This document shows, piece by piece, positions 29,401-38,127 of a stretch of 54,796 nucleotides of DNA (position 1 is its first letter; the number at the start of each line of letters is the position of its first letter). The position numbers and the translations under genes were made by a program. The DNA is taken from positions 1 through 54,796 of the forward strand of contig NZ_JAHDIG010000011.1 in the NCBI RefSeq assembly GCF_020630935.1. Direction: 5' to 3'. The stretch is from Bernardetia sp. GTDB taxonomy: Bacteria > Bacteroidota > Bacteroidia > Cytophagales > Bernardetiaceae. The notes under the pieces were generated by a model. That model ran no database searches, was not told the origin of the DNA, and saw only the letters and a list, made by a program, of their open reading frames with translations.

Positions 29401-30318
29401 ATGATTTTTCCATTTGCCATTTTTATCTATAAGCACGATACCCTCAGTAGCCGTTCCAATAGCAAACTGTCCGTTTGACAAAGCTGCCAAACTATGGATA
29501 GCATTTTTTTGAAAGAAATCATTTTTTTCGACTTCAAACCTACTTATTTTGTTAGTGGTAGTGTGGTGAGTATAGAATAAACCTTCCTTAGTAGCAATTA
29601 GAGTAACATTGTCAGCATATTCTACCATTCCCACTATTAAATGGTTATAAAGTAAGTTGGTATGCTCTAAATTATTGAGATAGTTATTGGTATATTCAAA
29701 AATACCTAGTTTAGCTTCCTGTACATAGAGTTTGTCGTGGATAACAAAAGCTGATAAAAAAGTATTTGCTCTTGGTTGAATAATCCTAAATTCTTCATTT
29801 TTGTAAATAAAAATAAAATCTTTAGTGAGGAAAAAAACTTCTTCTCCCAACACTAACGTTTTCCAAACATCTTTAAAATTTCTATATTTTTCTGGCATTT
29901 TACTAAACAAAGAAATATACTTTGTATTGCCTAAAGAGTCTAAATACGCATATCCAACATCTCCTACTCCACCAATATACACTCTATCAGAAAAGCTAGA
30001 ATAAGAAAGCGAACGCACTACACCTGTTCCTCCAATTTTGGTACGCTCCCATCTTTTACCATCGAACGATAGTAAATGCGTTGTATTTCCAATATAAACA
30101 ATGCCATTTTTGTCTTGTGTAATTGCCCAGTTTTGAGGGGAAGCACTATATTCTTTTGGAGAAAAGTTTTTCACAAAAAGCCACCCTGCCTCTTGGTAAG
30201 GCACATTTTGCGTATTTTGTTCTTGTGTACTGCTTTGCTGAGCAAAAGAAAGTGTGGAAGATAAAATACTGATACCGAGAAAAGTAAAAAATATCAGATA
30301 AAAAAATGTCTGTTTCAT
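26419..30318 (-). CDS. Beta-propeller/GAF sensor with SpoIIE phosphatase domain
   Basis: This 1299-residue protein has a signal peptide ending about residue 26 (STLSFAQ). A periplasmic two-component-type propeller spans about 30-690 (reg_prop-like blades such as NLWVALSQGVAHV). A Y_Y_Y domain follows (LQYRYRLLPSSLNWSPW), then one transmembrane helix (about 772-795) and a coiled coil. GAF spans about 865-1020, and the C-terminal PP2C/SpoIIE phosphatase about 1050-1299. Metal-binding aspartates are in VSGDFYW, VVDCTGHGVPGAF, TSDGLID and QRDDITIM. The architecture resembles hybrid two-component sensors of Bacteroidota but ends in a Ser/Thr phosphatase rather than a kinase, pointing to partner-switching output. 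No anti-sigma factor or STAS gene is nearby. Confidence 0.92.
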   Translation of the reverse strand: MKQTFFYLIFFTFLGISILSSTLSFAQQSSTQEQNTQNVPYQEAGWLFVKNFSPKEYSASPQNWAITQDKNGIVYIGNTTHLLSFDGKRWERTKIGGTGVVRSLSYSSFSDRVYIGGVGDVGYAYLDSLGNTKYISLFSKMPEKYRNFKDVWKTLVLGEEVFFLTKDFIFIYKNEEFRIIQPRANTFLSAFVIHDKLYVQEAKLGIFEYTNNYLNNLEHTNLLYNHLIVGMVEYADNVTLIATKEGLFYTHHTTTNKISRFEVEKNDFFQKNAIHSLAALSNGQFAIGTATEGIVLIDKNGKWKNHISDLKGLQDNAVWNLYAEKNGNLWVALSQGVAHVQTSWAYTYFGEESRLGKVNKITRFDGVLYAATGQGLFYYDAKLQIWEGVKEVLGQVWDLKIYDYDPKNPKLLIAGQAGIFAYNPLRKKIEKISELEAKHLLVDKTGIVYISTSEGLKKMNTAFKIEGTSLEEPLKRTVLLNQNQIWAETEYKGIVKIDKSTEDYQATFYDSLNGLPKAEIRQLVVNNEQLFVATSRGIFYLDTLKDEFISAVIANNTQKNPNFQAKNAIHSDVSLIESFAHYPKNQNGSVANAYWMVKDNQLLCYQDNEAIESAFLNLSNTDFNDIYEDNKYTLIENDFIKPIFTWVATSEGVYRYDYTQNSALPKDSLSIFVRYTKIRDSLVSNYGKHKLSTDFNNYSVQLVSTAFGQNEELQYRYRLLPSSLNWSPWTAKDEIEFNILPSGEYTLEIQAKNKTGELSNIVTRIFEVSTAWYQRWWAYIIYVGLVFLLAVGFTYLHERNLKKKNKELNSIIAERTQEISQKTEELEAQQKELLSQSQEVFNQKEELASQAEYLKKANKEVMRQKKSLQNANKRLEELSDITHEITSILDTKELTSAVFQRVIGLMPAEGFGVGLLNEQRNTIDFDDFFEKGKILEPHSDSLEDKNHPSVECLMEEKTITINNVAKVWKEKFEEHNITIEKGDLPYAVIYVPLIAEGQKFGVMTVQTFYELDYSEQDILLLQSIASATAIALSNIKAYQLIERRNQEITDSIRYAQTIQESILPTEKEIKRSVGEHYIIYKPKDIVSGDFYWTGYSEGFQYAAVVDCTGHGVPGAFMSMVGSSLLREILYEKEITSPADMLEHLDNEIRRSLRQTGKKGSNTDGMDIILIRYTYLENGNIELDFCGAKRPLIYKEADKEIVQLRGTSRSIGGIQRKKKPFEEHHLTLLPRTTLFLTSDGLIDQPNKDRKKYGTKRFLDKVSEWTHLPISMQESLLLEDLENFREEEEQRDDITIMAINL

Positions 30319-30539
30319 ATACGGTAATAAGTATGGGTATAGAACAGAGAAAGGCAGAATAAGTTTTGAAAATTTCGATTTAAAACATCAGATTTATTAA
30401 AGAATAATTTTCCCTACTTACAAACTACTCTCAATTTTGTATCAAAATTCAAATTGATTTCATTATTTCGTAAATTTAGGCTGTTAATTCTGCATTCAAA
30501 TATTAGCTACGCTGATTGTTTCACAATTCTAAAATCTAA

Positions 30540-32216
30540 ATGTATATGACCATACAAAACGCAACACAAAAAGGAAAAACACCCACTGGAACGACTCTCA
30601 ATACAAAAGGCTGGCAGCAAGAAGCCGTCTTGAGAATGCTCTACAACAACCTTGACCCAGATGTAGCCGAACGTCCAGAAGACCTAGTAGTTTATGGAGG
30701 AATTGGAAAAGCTGCACGCAACTGGGAATCTTTTGACCTCATTGTAAAAGCTCTCAAAAATATGAGTGATGAGCAGACACTTTTAGTTCAGTCTGGAAAA
30801 CCAGTAGCTATTCTTCCAACACACAAAAATGCTCCTCGTGTCTTGATTTCTAATTCTATGCTTGTTCCTCGCTGGGCAAACTGGGATCACTTCAACGAAC
30901 TAGACAAAAAAGGCTTGATGATGTACGGGCAAATGACAGCAGGTTCTTGGATTTATATCGGCACACAAGGTATTGTACAAGGAACGTATGAAACCTATGC
31001 CGAACTGGCTCGCCAACACTTTGGAGGTTCTTTGAAAAATACGCTCAACGTAACAGCAGGACTTGGAGGAATGGGTGGCGCACAGCCTTTAGCTATCACA
31101 ATGAATGAAGGGGTTTGTCTAGCTGCCGAAGTCGAAGAATGGAGAATCGATAAACGCTTAGAAACTCGTTATTTGGATGAAAAATATTTTGATATTGATA
31201 AAGCGATTGATGCAGCATTAGAATATAAAAAAGAAGGCAAAAACATTTCTATCGGAGTAGTTTGTAACATTATTGATTTGCTTCAAAGGCTCATTGATAG
31301 AAACATAACACCAGACACGCTGACCGACCAAACCTCTGCCCACGATGCTTTGAATGGTTATTTTCCAGAAAATATGAGTGTAGAGGAAGCCAACACGCTT
31401 AGAGAAACCAATCCAGAAAAATATACAGAACTCTCTTTGGACACCATGGCACACCACGTAAAACAAATGTTGGAACTTCAAAAACGTGGAGCAATTACTT
31501 TTGATTATGGAAATAATCTTAGAGGACAAGCCAAAGACCAGAGAAAAGTAGAAAACGCTTTTGATTTCCCTGGATTTGTTCCTGCTTATATTCGTCCGTT
31601 GTTTTGTGAAGGAAAAGGACCTTTTCGTTTTGTAGCTCTTTCTGGAGATGAGCAAGATATTTTCGAATGTGATAAGGTTTTGTTGGAGTTATTCCCTGAA
31701 AACGAATCGCTACACCGTTGGATAAAAATGGCACAAGAACGCATTGCTTTCCAAGGCTTGCCAGCTCGTATTTGTTGGCTTAGTATGGGAGAACGAGAAA
31801 AAGCTGCACTCGCTTTCAACGAACTTGTAAAGAATGGAACACTAAAAGCTCCTATCGTCATTGGAAGAGACCATTTGGATAGTGGTTCAGTGGCTTCTCC
31901 CAACCGAGAAACCGAAGCGATGCTAGACGGTTCGGATGCTGTGGCAGATTGGCCTATCTTGAATGCGCTTATCAATACGGCTGGTGGTGCTACGTGGGTT
32001 TCGCTTCACCACGGAGGAGGCGTAGGAATGGGTTATTCTATCCACGCAGGAATGGTAATTTTGGCAGATGGAACAGAAGAAGCACACCAAAGACTAAAAC
32101 GTGTCTTGCACAACGACCCTGCTATGGGAGTAATTCGCCACGCTGATGCAGGATACCAAAAAGCGCAAGAGTGGGCAGAAGAATTTAATCTGAATTTAAA
32201 GAAGAATTTGAGTTAA
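30540..32216 (+). CDS. hutU: Urocanate hydratase
   Basis: This 558-residue enzyme converts urocanate to imidazolone propionate in histidine degradation, using NAD+ as a bound electrophile. Evidence includes [19 protein letters not shown] near the N-terminus, the NAD-binding [13 protein letters not shown]-type loop ([16 protein letters not shown]), [15 protein letters not shown] containing the active-site Cys, and [19 protein letters not shown]. Length matches the family (about 555). A second ATG two codons later is an alternative start. No hutH, hutI or hutG gene is adjacent, so the pathway genes are dispersed or elsewhere. A clear terminator follows. Confidence 0.97.
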   Translation: MYMTIQNATQKGKTPTGTTLNTKGWQQEAVLRMLYNNLDPDVAERPEDLVVYGGIGKAARNWESFDLIVKALKNMSDEQTLLVQSGKPVAILPTHKNAPRVLISNSMLVPRWANWDHFNELDKKGLMMYGQMTAGSWIYIGTQGIVQGTYETYAELARQHFGGSLKNTLNVTAGLGGMGGAQPLAITMNEGVCLAAEVEEWRIDKRLETRYLDEKYFDIDKAIDAALEYKKEGKNISIGVVCNIIDLLQRLIDRNITPDTLTDQTSAHDALNGYFPENMSVEEANTLRETNPEKYTELSLDTMAHHVKQMLELQKRGAITFDYGNNLRGQAKDQRKVENAFDFPGFVPAYIRPLFCEGKGPFRFVALSGDEQDIFECDKVLLELFPENESLHRWIKMAQERIAFQGLPARICWLSMGEREKAALAFNELVKNGTLKAPIVIGRDHLDSGSVASPNRETEAMLDGSDAVADWPILNALINTAGGATWVSLHHGGGVGMGYSIHAGMVILADGTEEAHQRLKRVLHNDPAMGVIRHADAGYQKAQEWAEEFNLNLKKNLS

Positions 32217-32228
32217 TTTTAATCTACG

Positions 32229-32269
32229 CACCTAATTTGAGTTCTGGTGCTTGAATTAGGTGTTTTTTT
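32229..32269 (+). terminator. Intrinsic terminator of hutU
   Basis: CACCTAATT (32229-32237) pairs with AATTAGGTG (32254-32262), followed by seven Ts. It lies 12 bp after the hutU stop codon. Confidence 0.88.
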
Positions 32270-32396
32270 AAAAGAGACTAGGACATGCTATCGTCGTTGA
32301 AAAGTCGTTGTCAATGAGAAGTTAAGTTTCCATATCTCAAAGATGGTATTGACCTCGTTTTATGGTAGAATAAATAGTTTTATTTGATGAAGTATT

Positions 32397-32852
32397 ATGA
32401 AAACAAAACTTCCCTTGCTTATTCCAATCATTATCTTATTTAATAGCTGTGTTTTCGATGATTCGTTTGATGTAGCACTTCTTGACGACTTTAAGAGTTT
32501 TCAAAAAGTTATTCAAGATAATCCAAGTCAAATTAAGGATGAGTATGGTTGGATAATTGAGTCAAACTTTGATAGGTTATTTGACTTTACAGATGAAAAT
32601 TTTAAAAATAAATTTATAGAACTTTATAAACAGAATAAAATAACAAGAATTGAAGTTCTGAATGAAAAATGTATCTCTTTTAGAATCAGACCCAACTACA
32701 ACAACTCATTCTTAAAGTCAGAGTGGAAAGAATTATGGGTTATTTATAACGGAGAGTGTGAGTGTGTTTGTCTAGACAAGGCTAATGCCTTAGAAATTGA
32801 AGATAATTGGTATAAAATAATAACAACAAAGAAAAGATATATAGGTGGATAA
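32397..32852 (+). CDS. Small putative lipoprotein, unknown function
   Basis: This 151-residue protein is of no family I recognise. It has a lipoprotein signal (MKTKLPLLIPIIILFNSC) with the lipidated Cys at residue 18, followed by an acidic FDDSFD segment. The rest is a mixed alpha/beta domain. It contains FDRLFDFTDENFKNKFIELYKQ, then a WKELWVIYNGECECVCLDKANALE strand pair with three closely spaced Cys that might be disulfide-bonded or metal-binding. It ends near the convergent SDR gene. The gene has clean ATG and stop codons. The upstream spacer (32270-32396) shows no known motif. Confidence 0.65.
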   Translation: MKTKLPLLIPIIILFNSCVFDDSFDVALLDDFKSFQKVIQDNPSQIKDEYGWIIESNFDRLFDFTDENFKNKFIELYKQNKITRIEVLNEKCISFRIRPNYNNSFLKSEWKELWVIYNGECECVCLDKANALEIEDNWYKIITTKKRYIGG

Positions 32853-32903
32853 ATCGATCTTTACAAGTTTGATGCACTACCCAGCATTTTATGTGGGTAA
32901 AAT

Positions 32904-33947
32904 TTATCTATAGCTCTCCCCAATCCACTCCACTGTTTCATCCAACATTCTAAATTCTACATCTAATTTTACTTTTATTTTCTGATTAGAATGTGTAACA
33001 GTTCTGTCGGCAGCTTCTAAAGAATCTTTTGTAATGATGGGCGAGCTTCCACTCACAAAACTCCACGCTTTGGCAAGTCTCCAACCGTATTTCTTTACCC
33101 AGTTCGGTACTGGCTTATGAGGAGGTTTTTTATTGAGTGCTTTTGCAATTTTGGGCATAAGTTCAGAGTAAGGAACTGTTCCTCCGTTCAAAATATAGCG
33201 TTCGTTATGAAGCTCTGATTTATCTAAGAGCGAAACCGTCATTTCAGCTACATCACGCACATCTACAAAGTTGCTAAAACCTCCTCCGTAGTACGCTTTT
33301 TCACTTTTTATGTACTCTATAAGTGCTGTACTGCTTCTTCCATTTTCATCATAACCCAAAATAAATGATGGATTAACTATTACTACATCAAGTCCTTCGG
33401 CTTGCCCTCGCCATACCTCTAACTCTGAAAGGTGTTTTGTAAAAGCATACGCACTAAAACCAGTATATTCGGGTGTCCAGCGTGCTTTTTCGTCTATAAA
33501 AGTAATTTCGTTTATTTTCCCATTCGCCTCTATTTTTATATTCTGACTTTGCTGTGAGGCAAGAGGCTGTCCTAGTGCAGCTACCGAACTTATCTGACAA
33601 AAAAGTTTGACATCACTTGCCAAAGCTGCATTAATCATATTTTTTGTTCCTTCTACATTGGTAACGTGCATTTTATTCTTATCTCTAGGGTCAAAAGAAA
33701 CAATAGCAGCTCCGTGAATCACTCTATCTATGTTTTTCATTATCTCATCCAAAAAAACAACATCCAACAAGTCGCCATCTACCCACTCTAAAATTGAAGT
33801 TGGGTAATCTTGAAGTTTTGTAGATATTTTGCTGTTTTTTCGCTTGAGAGCAACAATTTTAATATCCTTATCTTGATTTTCACTTATTAATTCTTCTACT
33901 AAATAACTTCCTAAAAAACCTGTTGCTCCTGTGATAAAATAATTCAT
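32904..33947 (-). CDS. NAD(P)-dependent epimerase/dehydratase (extended SDR)
   Basis: This 347-residue extended short-chain dehydrogenase/reductase has the Rossmann GATGFLGSYL at residues 7-16. DGDLLD binds the adenine side, HGAAIVSFDP follows beta-4, and catalytic YxxxK is seen as YAFTK (about residue 170) after the SSVAALG Ser. It resembles dihydroflavonol-4-reductase-like and NAD-dependent epimerase proteins common in Bacteroidota. The substrate, perhaps a sugar nucleotide or a small ketone/aldehyde, cannot be told. It is monocistronic, with a 246-bp gap upstream that contains a nested inverted repeat. Confidence 0.9.
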   Translation of the reverse strand: MNYFITGATGFLGSYLVEELISENQDKDIKIVALKRKNSKISTKLQDYPTSILEWVDGDLLDVVFLDEIMKNIDRVIHGAAIVSFDPRDKNKMHVTNVEGTKNMINAALASDVKLFCQISSVAALGQPLASQQSQNIKIEANGKINEITFIDEKARWTPEYTGFSAYAFTKHLSELEVWRGQAEGLDVVIVNPSFILGYDENGRSSTALIEYIKSEKAYYGGGFSNFVDVRDVAEMTVSLLDKSELHNERYILNGGTVPYSELMPKIAKALNKKPPHKPVPNWVKKYGWRLAKAWSFVSGSSPIITKDSLEAADRTVTHSNQKIKVKLDVEFRMLDETVEWIGESYR

Positions 33948-34114
33948 CTTTGAATAATGATTAGTGATAAATGATTAATGAATTTCGTAAATACGATTTT
34001 ATTCTAATCAATTAATGATGAACAAAACTACAAAATTTAGAATCACTATCTTTCGAAAATATATTTGTCTTAATTCTTAGCTTGGTAAAATTTGAACTAT
34101 TCTTTAATTATCCA

Positions 34115-34161
34115 TTAGTTTATTTATGGTCTGCTCTAGCAAGACTGAGCTAATAAACTAA
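34115..34161. repeat. Nested inverted repeat with tRNA D-arm-like core
   Basis: Outer arms TTAGTTTATT (34115-34124) and AATAAACTAA (34152-34161) are perfect complements. Inside, GTCTGCT (34129-34135) pairs with AGCAAGAC (34138-34145) with one bulged A. On the minus strand the centre reads TAGCTCAGTCTTGCTAGAGCA, very like a tRNA D-arm. No acceptor stem, anticodon stem or T-stem can be folded around it. It lies between the SDR gene and the small secreted protein gene. Confidence 0.45.
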
Positions 34162-34193
34162 GGTCAGTAACGATAACTGTAATAGGTAAAATA

Positions 34194-34655
34194 TTATTTA
34201 TACTTATCAAAAACCTTTTCTAATTCTTCTATTTTTTCTCTAATTTCTTGACGACAGCAATTACCTGTTCTTTTCCATTCTACTGTCGTCTCTTTTTCTT
34301 CCTCAGTTATGATTATTGAAATTGGAAATAATAGATAATCACAAGGAGTAGCATAAATGGTAGAGTCAATTTCAGCTTGATAACTCTTCAATTTTTCTGT
34401 TGGAATATTAGAAATTTTTTTGACTATCAGCTCATCATTCAATTCAACTATTTTAGTGGTATTAAAAATATTGTTTTCGAAGTTATAGCAGGTATCAATT
34501 TCGATTTTCTCATTTGAGATACGAAAAGCAATACGTTTACAATCTCTGTTACTGTATTCTCCACTTACAATGATTATACTCCTGTTGTCTGAATATTCAC
34601 TAAAGTTTAGAAGTATGAAAAATGGTGTTAAGAAGGCAAAAATCAGTAATTTCAT
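34194..34655 (-). CDS. Small secreted or membrane-anchored protein, unknown
   Basis: This 153-residue protein is not recognised. The N-terminus (LLIFAFLTPFFILLNF) is a signal peptide or anchor without a lipobox Cys. The rest is a mixed beta/alpha domain with Cys residues in NRDCKRIAF, IDTCYNF, ATPCDYLLF and GNCCRQEI. The spacing would allow disulfides in the periplasm. It ends in a charged helix (EELEKVFDKYK). It precedes a nested inverted repeat and is oriented toward the SDR gene, but 246 bp separate them. The gene has an ATG start and a clean frame. No function is proposed. Confidence 0.6.
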   Translation of the reverse strand: MKLLIFAFLTPFFILLNFSEYSDNRSIIIVSGEYSNRDCKRIAFRISNEKIEIDTCYNFENNIFNTTKIVELNDELIVKKISNIPTEKLKSYQAEIDSTIYATPCDYLLFPISIIITEEEKETTVEWKRTGNCCRQEIREKIEELEKVFDKYK

Positions 34656-34870
34656 AGTTATATTGGATTTTATAAAAATATAGTTGCCAAGTAAATATAC
34701 ACGAAATGCCTATCTGTATCAATCCAATTTTTTGAGTCTTAACGTTTTGTAGATAACATTAAAGTTGTTTCGTTTTTTTTAACAGAGTGATATTAAGTAA
34801 TATGCTCAACTGCCATTAAATACTATAATTTTTTAGTAGTTTGGAAGAAAGAATTTCTTATTATTAGTTT

Positions 34871-35983
34871 ATGAAATACATACTTTTTTATACCGTCAAT
34901 GGTTTGGGGCTAGGACATCTTAGCCGTTGTTTGGCGATTGCTCGGCAACTCAAAAAGCAGGATGATTCGCTTGTACCTCTATTTTTTACAGCTTCGGAAG
35001 GCTCTCATTTGCTCTATCAAGAAGGATTTGCTTATTATAAAGTCCCTAGCAAGACGATAGCCAGAGAATCCAAACTTTTAAAACGTAACTTAGCCCTTTC
35101 TTATTCTGAAATATTGACTTCGCTCGTCAATACGTATCGTCCTGTGGCATTGGTAGTAGATACATTTCCACTTGGTTCGCTCAACGACTTGCTTTCTGTG
35201 TTGGGTTTGCCTCTAAAATGGAAAAAGTTTTTTATTCATAGAGAACAAATGAATATGAACAAAGAAAAAATAGCAACACAGAATTTTTATGACTACATCA
35301 TTGCGCCTCATAGCGAAGGAAGTGCAGAAATTCCTGTTCCAGATTCGAAGAGAGATGATTTGTTTTGGAGTAATGAGATTTTGATACGAGAAACATCAGA
35401 ACTACAAACTAGAGAAGAAATTAGAAAAAAGTTAGGCGTATCAGAAGATGAAAACCTACTTTTAGTTAATTTGGGAGGTGGAGGAGATGCCACAACACTT
35501 AAAAATTATGAACAGATTTTTGATTTGATTTTGAACTCATCTTTTTTGGAGGAAAAAATACGTTTGTTTGTACCAAAACCACCTTTAAACGTTTCAGATG
35601 CGCTTCATCAGCTCTTCTCAACACTGCCCTCTTCTGTTATTCTACAAACACACTATCCACTCATGGAACTGATGCCTGCCTTTGATTGTGCTATTTCAGC
35701 GACAGGCTACAATACATTTCATGAGCTTTTGGCTTGTCAAATTCCAACGATTTTCATTCCCAAATCAAGAGGTTACGACGACCAATATAGCAGAGCCAAA
35801 CGAGCTTTTGATGCAAAGGCTGCTTTGTTTTTGGAAGAAAATCAAATTCAAGCCGAACTCATCACAACACTACAAACGCTATTACACAAAAAAACAGAAC
35901 TCTCTCAAAATGCCTTATCTTTTCTCAAGACAGATGGAGCAAAGCGAGCAGCACAATTTTTGATAGAAAAAATAAAGAGTTAA
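34871..35983 (+). CDS. MurG-like glycosyltransferase (GT28-type)
   Basis: This 370-residue GT-B glycosyltransferase has the N-terminal Gly-rich loop NGLGLGHLSRCLAIARQL, as in UDP-sugar transferases related to MurG/MGDG synthase. A C-terminal GT28-type domain holds NLGGGGD (about residue 200) and the donor-binding segment DCAISATGYNTFHELLACQIPTIFIP (about 280, key residues S, G, N, E). The conserved SRAKRAFDAKAA follows. There is no membrane segment. The substrate is unknown; it is too divergent and too short to be called MurG. It lies 131 bp upstream of the receiver-SpoIIE gene and is probably not functionally linked to it. Confidence 0.85.
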   Translation: MKYILFYTVNGLGLGHLSRCLAIARQLKKQDDSLVPLFFTASEGSHLLYQEGFAYYKVPSKTIARESKLLKRNLALSYSEILTSLVNTYRPVALVVDTFPLGSLNDLLSVLGLPLKWKKFFIHREQMNMNKEKIATQNFYDYIIAPHSEGSAEIPVPDSKRDDLFWSNEILIRETSELQTREEIRKKLGVSEDENLLLVNLGGGGDATTLKNYEQIFDLILNSSFLEEKIRLFVPKPPLNVSDALHQLFSTLPSSVILQTHYPLMELMPAFDCAISATGYNTFHELLACQIPTIFIPKSRGYDDQYSRAKRAFDAKAALFLEENQIQAELITTLQTLLHKKTELSQNALSFLKTDGAKRAAQFLIEKIKS

Positions 35984-36114
35984 GTCTAAAAGTGAAAGCA
36001 AGTTGTTTTATTTTATTGAAAAATAGCAAATAGTTTTCTATATTAAAGGGACATAACTGAGTAGAAGTATATCTTCTATCTCTCTCACAACTTACAACAA
36101 CTATTTCTGTTATT

Positions 36115-37281
36115 ATGGACAAAAAAGTAATTCTTTGTGTTGATGATGAACTTATTATCTTAAATAGTTTAAAACAAGAACTATCTGAACGTTTTGCTGA
36201 AACAATGATAATTGAAGTGGCAGAAAGTGGAGATGAAGGATTAGAAATTATTGATTTTTTTAGAGAAAAAGGCAAGGAAGTTGTTTTGATTATTTCAGAT
36301 TATATCATGCCTCAAATGAAAGGAGATGAGTTTTTGATAGAAGCTCATAAGGTACTTCCCAATACAATGAAAATACTTTTGACAGGACAAGCAAGCCTAG
36401 AAGGAGTTACGAATGCTGTAAATAAGACAAATTTATACCGATATATCCCCAAACCATGGAAGACCAGAGACTTGATAATGACTGTTGAGGGAGCTATCGA
36501 AAATTATAATAAAGATAAATTATTAAAAAGTCAGAATAGACAAATACAATCTAGCATTCGATATGCAGAGCGTATTCAGTCGGCAGTATTACCTTCTTCT
36601 AAATACCTTTCAGAAGTATTTCCAAATCATTTTGTTTTTTACCAACCTAAAGATGTTGTGAGTGGAGATTTTTATTGGGCTAGGGAAGAAGGAAACAAGA
36701 CAATTATTGCTGTGGCAGACTGTACAGGACACGGTGTTCTGGGGGCATTTATGTCATTGATTGGACATCAACTGCTTAATCGTGCTATTGTGGATAAAAA
36801 AATTTATTCTCCAGAAGAGATATTGAAAAATATGAACACTGCTATTAGAAACGTTTGGAGCGAAAAACAAGTTAATAGTCGTGAAGGAATGGAAGTCGCT
36901 ATTTGTGTAATTGATAAAGAAGAAAAGAAACTTTCTTTTGCTGGGGCAAGAAGACCTATTTGTATAATAGAAAATGGTAGTCTTAACTATATAAAAGGAG
37001 ATAGAGCAGGCATTGAAGGAAAAGAAAATGCTTTTTATAGCAAGCACGAGTTTGATTTGAGACCTAATACTCAAATTTATTTATATTCAGATGGTTACCA
37101 AGACCAGTTTGGAGGCATACAAAATAGGCGTTTCATGAGCAAAAACCTAAGAGATTTGTTTGTCTCAATAGAAAATAAATCATCAAAGGAGCAACTAGAA
37201 GAGATTGCTTCTACATTTACAGAGTGGAAAAGAAACTACGACCAGATAGATGACGTTCTTGTTTTAGGTATTCATTTATAA
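36115..37281 (+). CDS. Response regulator with SpoIIE (PP2C) phosphatase output
   Basis: This 388-residue protein has an N-terminal receiver (about 1-125): acidic pocket CVDDE, phospho-Asp in LIISDYIMPQMKGDE (about residue 62), Thr in LLTGQA, Lys in IPKPWK. A short coil with SIRYAERIQSAVLP leads to a C-terminal SpoIIE phosphatase (about 150-388), with aspartates in VSGDFYWA, VADCTGHGV, YSDGYQD and QIDDVLVL. It likely dephosphorylates a serine/threonine on an anti-anti-sigma-type protein when the receiver is activated. It is the first gene of a 13-kb signalling cluster. Its receiver resembles the lone receiver at 42037-42435, hinting that both are read by the same kinases. Confidence 0.92.
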   Translation: MDKKVILCVDDELIILNSLKQELSERFAETMIIEVAESGDEGLEIIDFFREKGKEVVLIISDYIMPQMKGDEFLIEAHKVLPNTMKILLTGQASLEGVTNAVNKTNLYRYIPKPWKTRDLIMTVEGAIENYNKDKLLKSQNRQIQSSIRYAERIQSAVLPSSKYLSEVFPNHFVFYQPKDVVSGDFYWAREEGNKTIIAVADCTGHGVLGAFMSLIGHQLLNRAIVDKKIYSPEEILKNMNTAIRNVWSEKQVNSREGMEVAICVIDKEEKKLSFAGARRPICIIENGSLNYIKGDRAGIEGKENAFYSKHEFDLRPNTQIYLYSDGYQDQFGGIQNRRFMSKNLRDLFVSIENKSSKEQLEEIASTFTEWKRNYDQIDDVLVLGIHL

Positions 37282-37421
37282 TTTAACCTTAACTATATAA
37301 TTTTAACTAATACAATTTTGAAAGAAACTGACACAAAGATAATTCTTCCCCTTAGCTCTAACCCAAAAAAATTATCTACAAAATCAGTCATTAATTCCCT
37401 TTTTATGATACCCCTTAAAAC

Positions 37422-38081
37422 ATGGAAGATTTTAAAAATTCTAAATGGTTTCAACGGTTAGCTCTTGCTACTTGCTTTGGGCTAATAGTTGCTGTTTTTG
37501 CTTCTTTTTGGTGGCAAGAATGGCAATACCTTCTTCCTACTCCTATACCCGATGGATACCAAGAAGTTTTTGTAGGTAAGCAGATACCACAAGATGTTAT
37601 CTTACAAGTTACGCAAACTCAAAAACAAAACAACGCTCAAAAGAAACCTATTTTTCTACACTTTTTTAGTCCTTTTTGTCCTTGTTCTAAATTTAATATT
37701 GCACATATTAATTATCTTGTTGAAAGATATGGAAATGAAATAGACTTTTATGCTATCATATTCAATGATTCAGAATATGAAATGGAATTTATTGATTTTT
37801 CTGAAAAATATAATATTCCTATTCCGACTATCTTAGACCAAAACAACACCATTGCTGCTTCTTGTGGAGTATATTCAACCCCACAAGCTGCCATCATAAC
37901 TAGCGAAGGGAAACTATTTTACAAAGGGAATTACAATATCAGTAGATATTGCAACAACCGAGATACTAATTTTGCCGAACAAGCTCTAGGCGCACTCTTA
38001 GAAGGAAAAAATCCTCCAGATTTTGGAGAATTAGCTAACAAAGCATACGGTTGTGAGCTACCAGAAGACTATTTTCAATAA
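37422..38081 (+). CDS. Membrane-anchored thioredoxin-like protein with CPCS motif
   Basis: This 219-residue protein has an N-terminal transmembrane helix (about 16-32) and a periplasmic thioredoxin fold. The active-site-like sequence is FLHFFSPFCPCSKFN, a CPC pair with one residue between the two Cys instead of the usual CxxC. The cis-Pro loop is GVYSTPQAAII. It resembles DUF6436-type redoxins. Further cysteines are SCG just before the cis-Pro loop, SRYC and YGCEL near the C-terminus. It sits 46 bp upstream of the 5-PAS kinase on the same strand and may be cotranscribed, so it may modulate or sense periplasmic redox or metal state. That link is inference. Confidence 0.78.
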   Translation: MEDFKNSKWFQRLALATCFGLIVAVFASFWWQEWQYLLPTPIPDGYQEVFVGKQIPQDVILQVTQTQKQNNAQKKPIFLHFFSPFCPCSKFNIAHINYLVERYGNEIDFYAIIFNDSEYEMEFIDFSEKYNIPIPTILDQNNTIAASCGVYSTPQAAIITSEGKLFYKGNYNISRYCNNRDTNFAEQALGALLEGKNPPDFGELANKAYGCELPEDYFQ

Positions 38082-38127
38082 GGCAAAAATACTACTCCAA
38101 AAACACTCGTAAAAAAAAACACATAAC

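Noticed and set aside
32270-32350. CGTCGTTG words after hutU that resemble the inner arm of the 26.2-kb element
   Set aside because: Only eight bases are shared, without the outer arms or the pairing partner, so a second element copy is not supported.
34081-34161. Possible tRNA gene on the minus strand (D-arm-like motif, later GTTCAAAT and ACCA)
   Set aside because: The T-loop-like motif is about 11 nt too far away, its stem does not pair, the acceptor stem is missing and no 7-nt anticodon loop can be formed.
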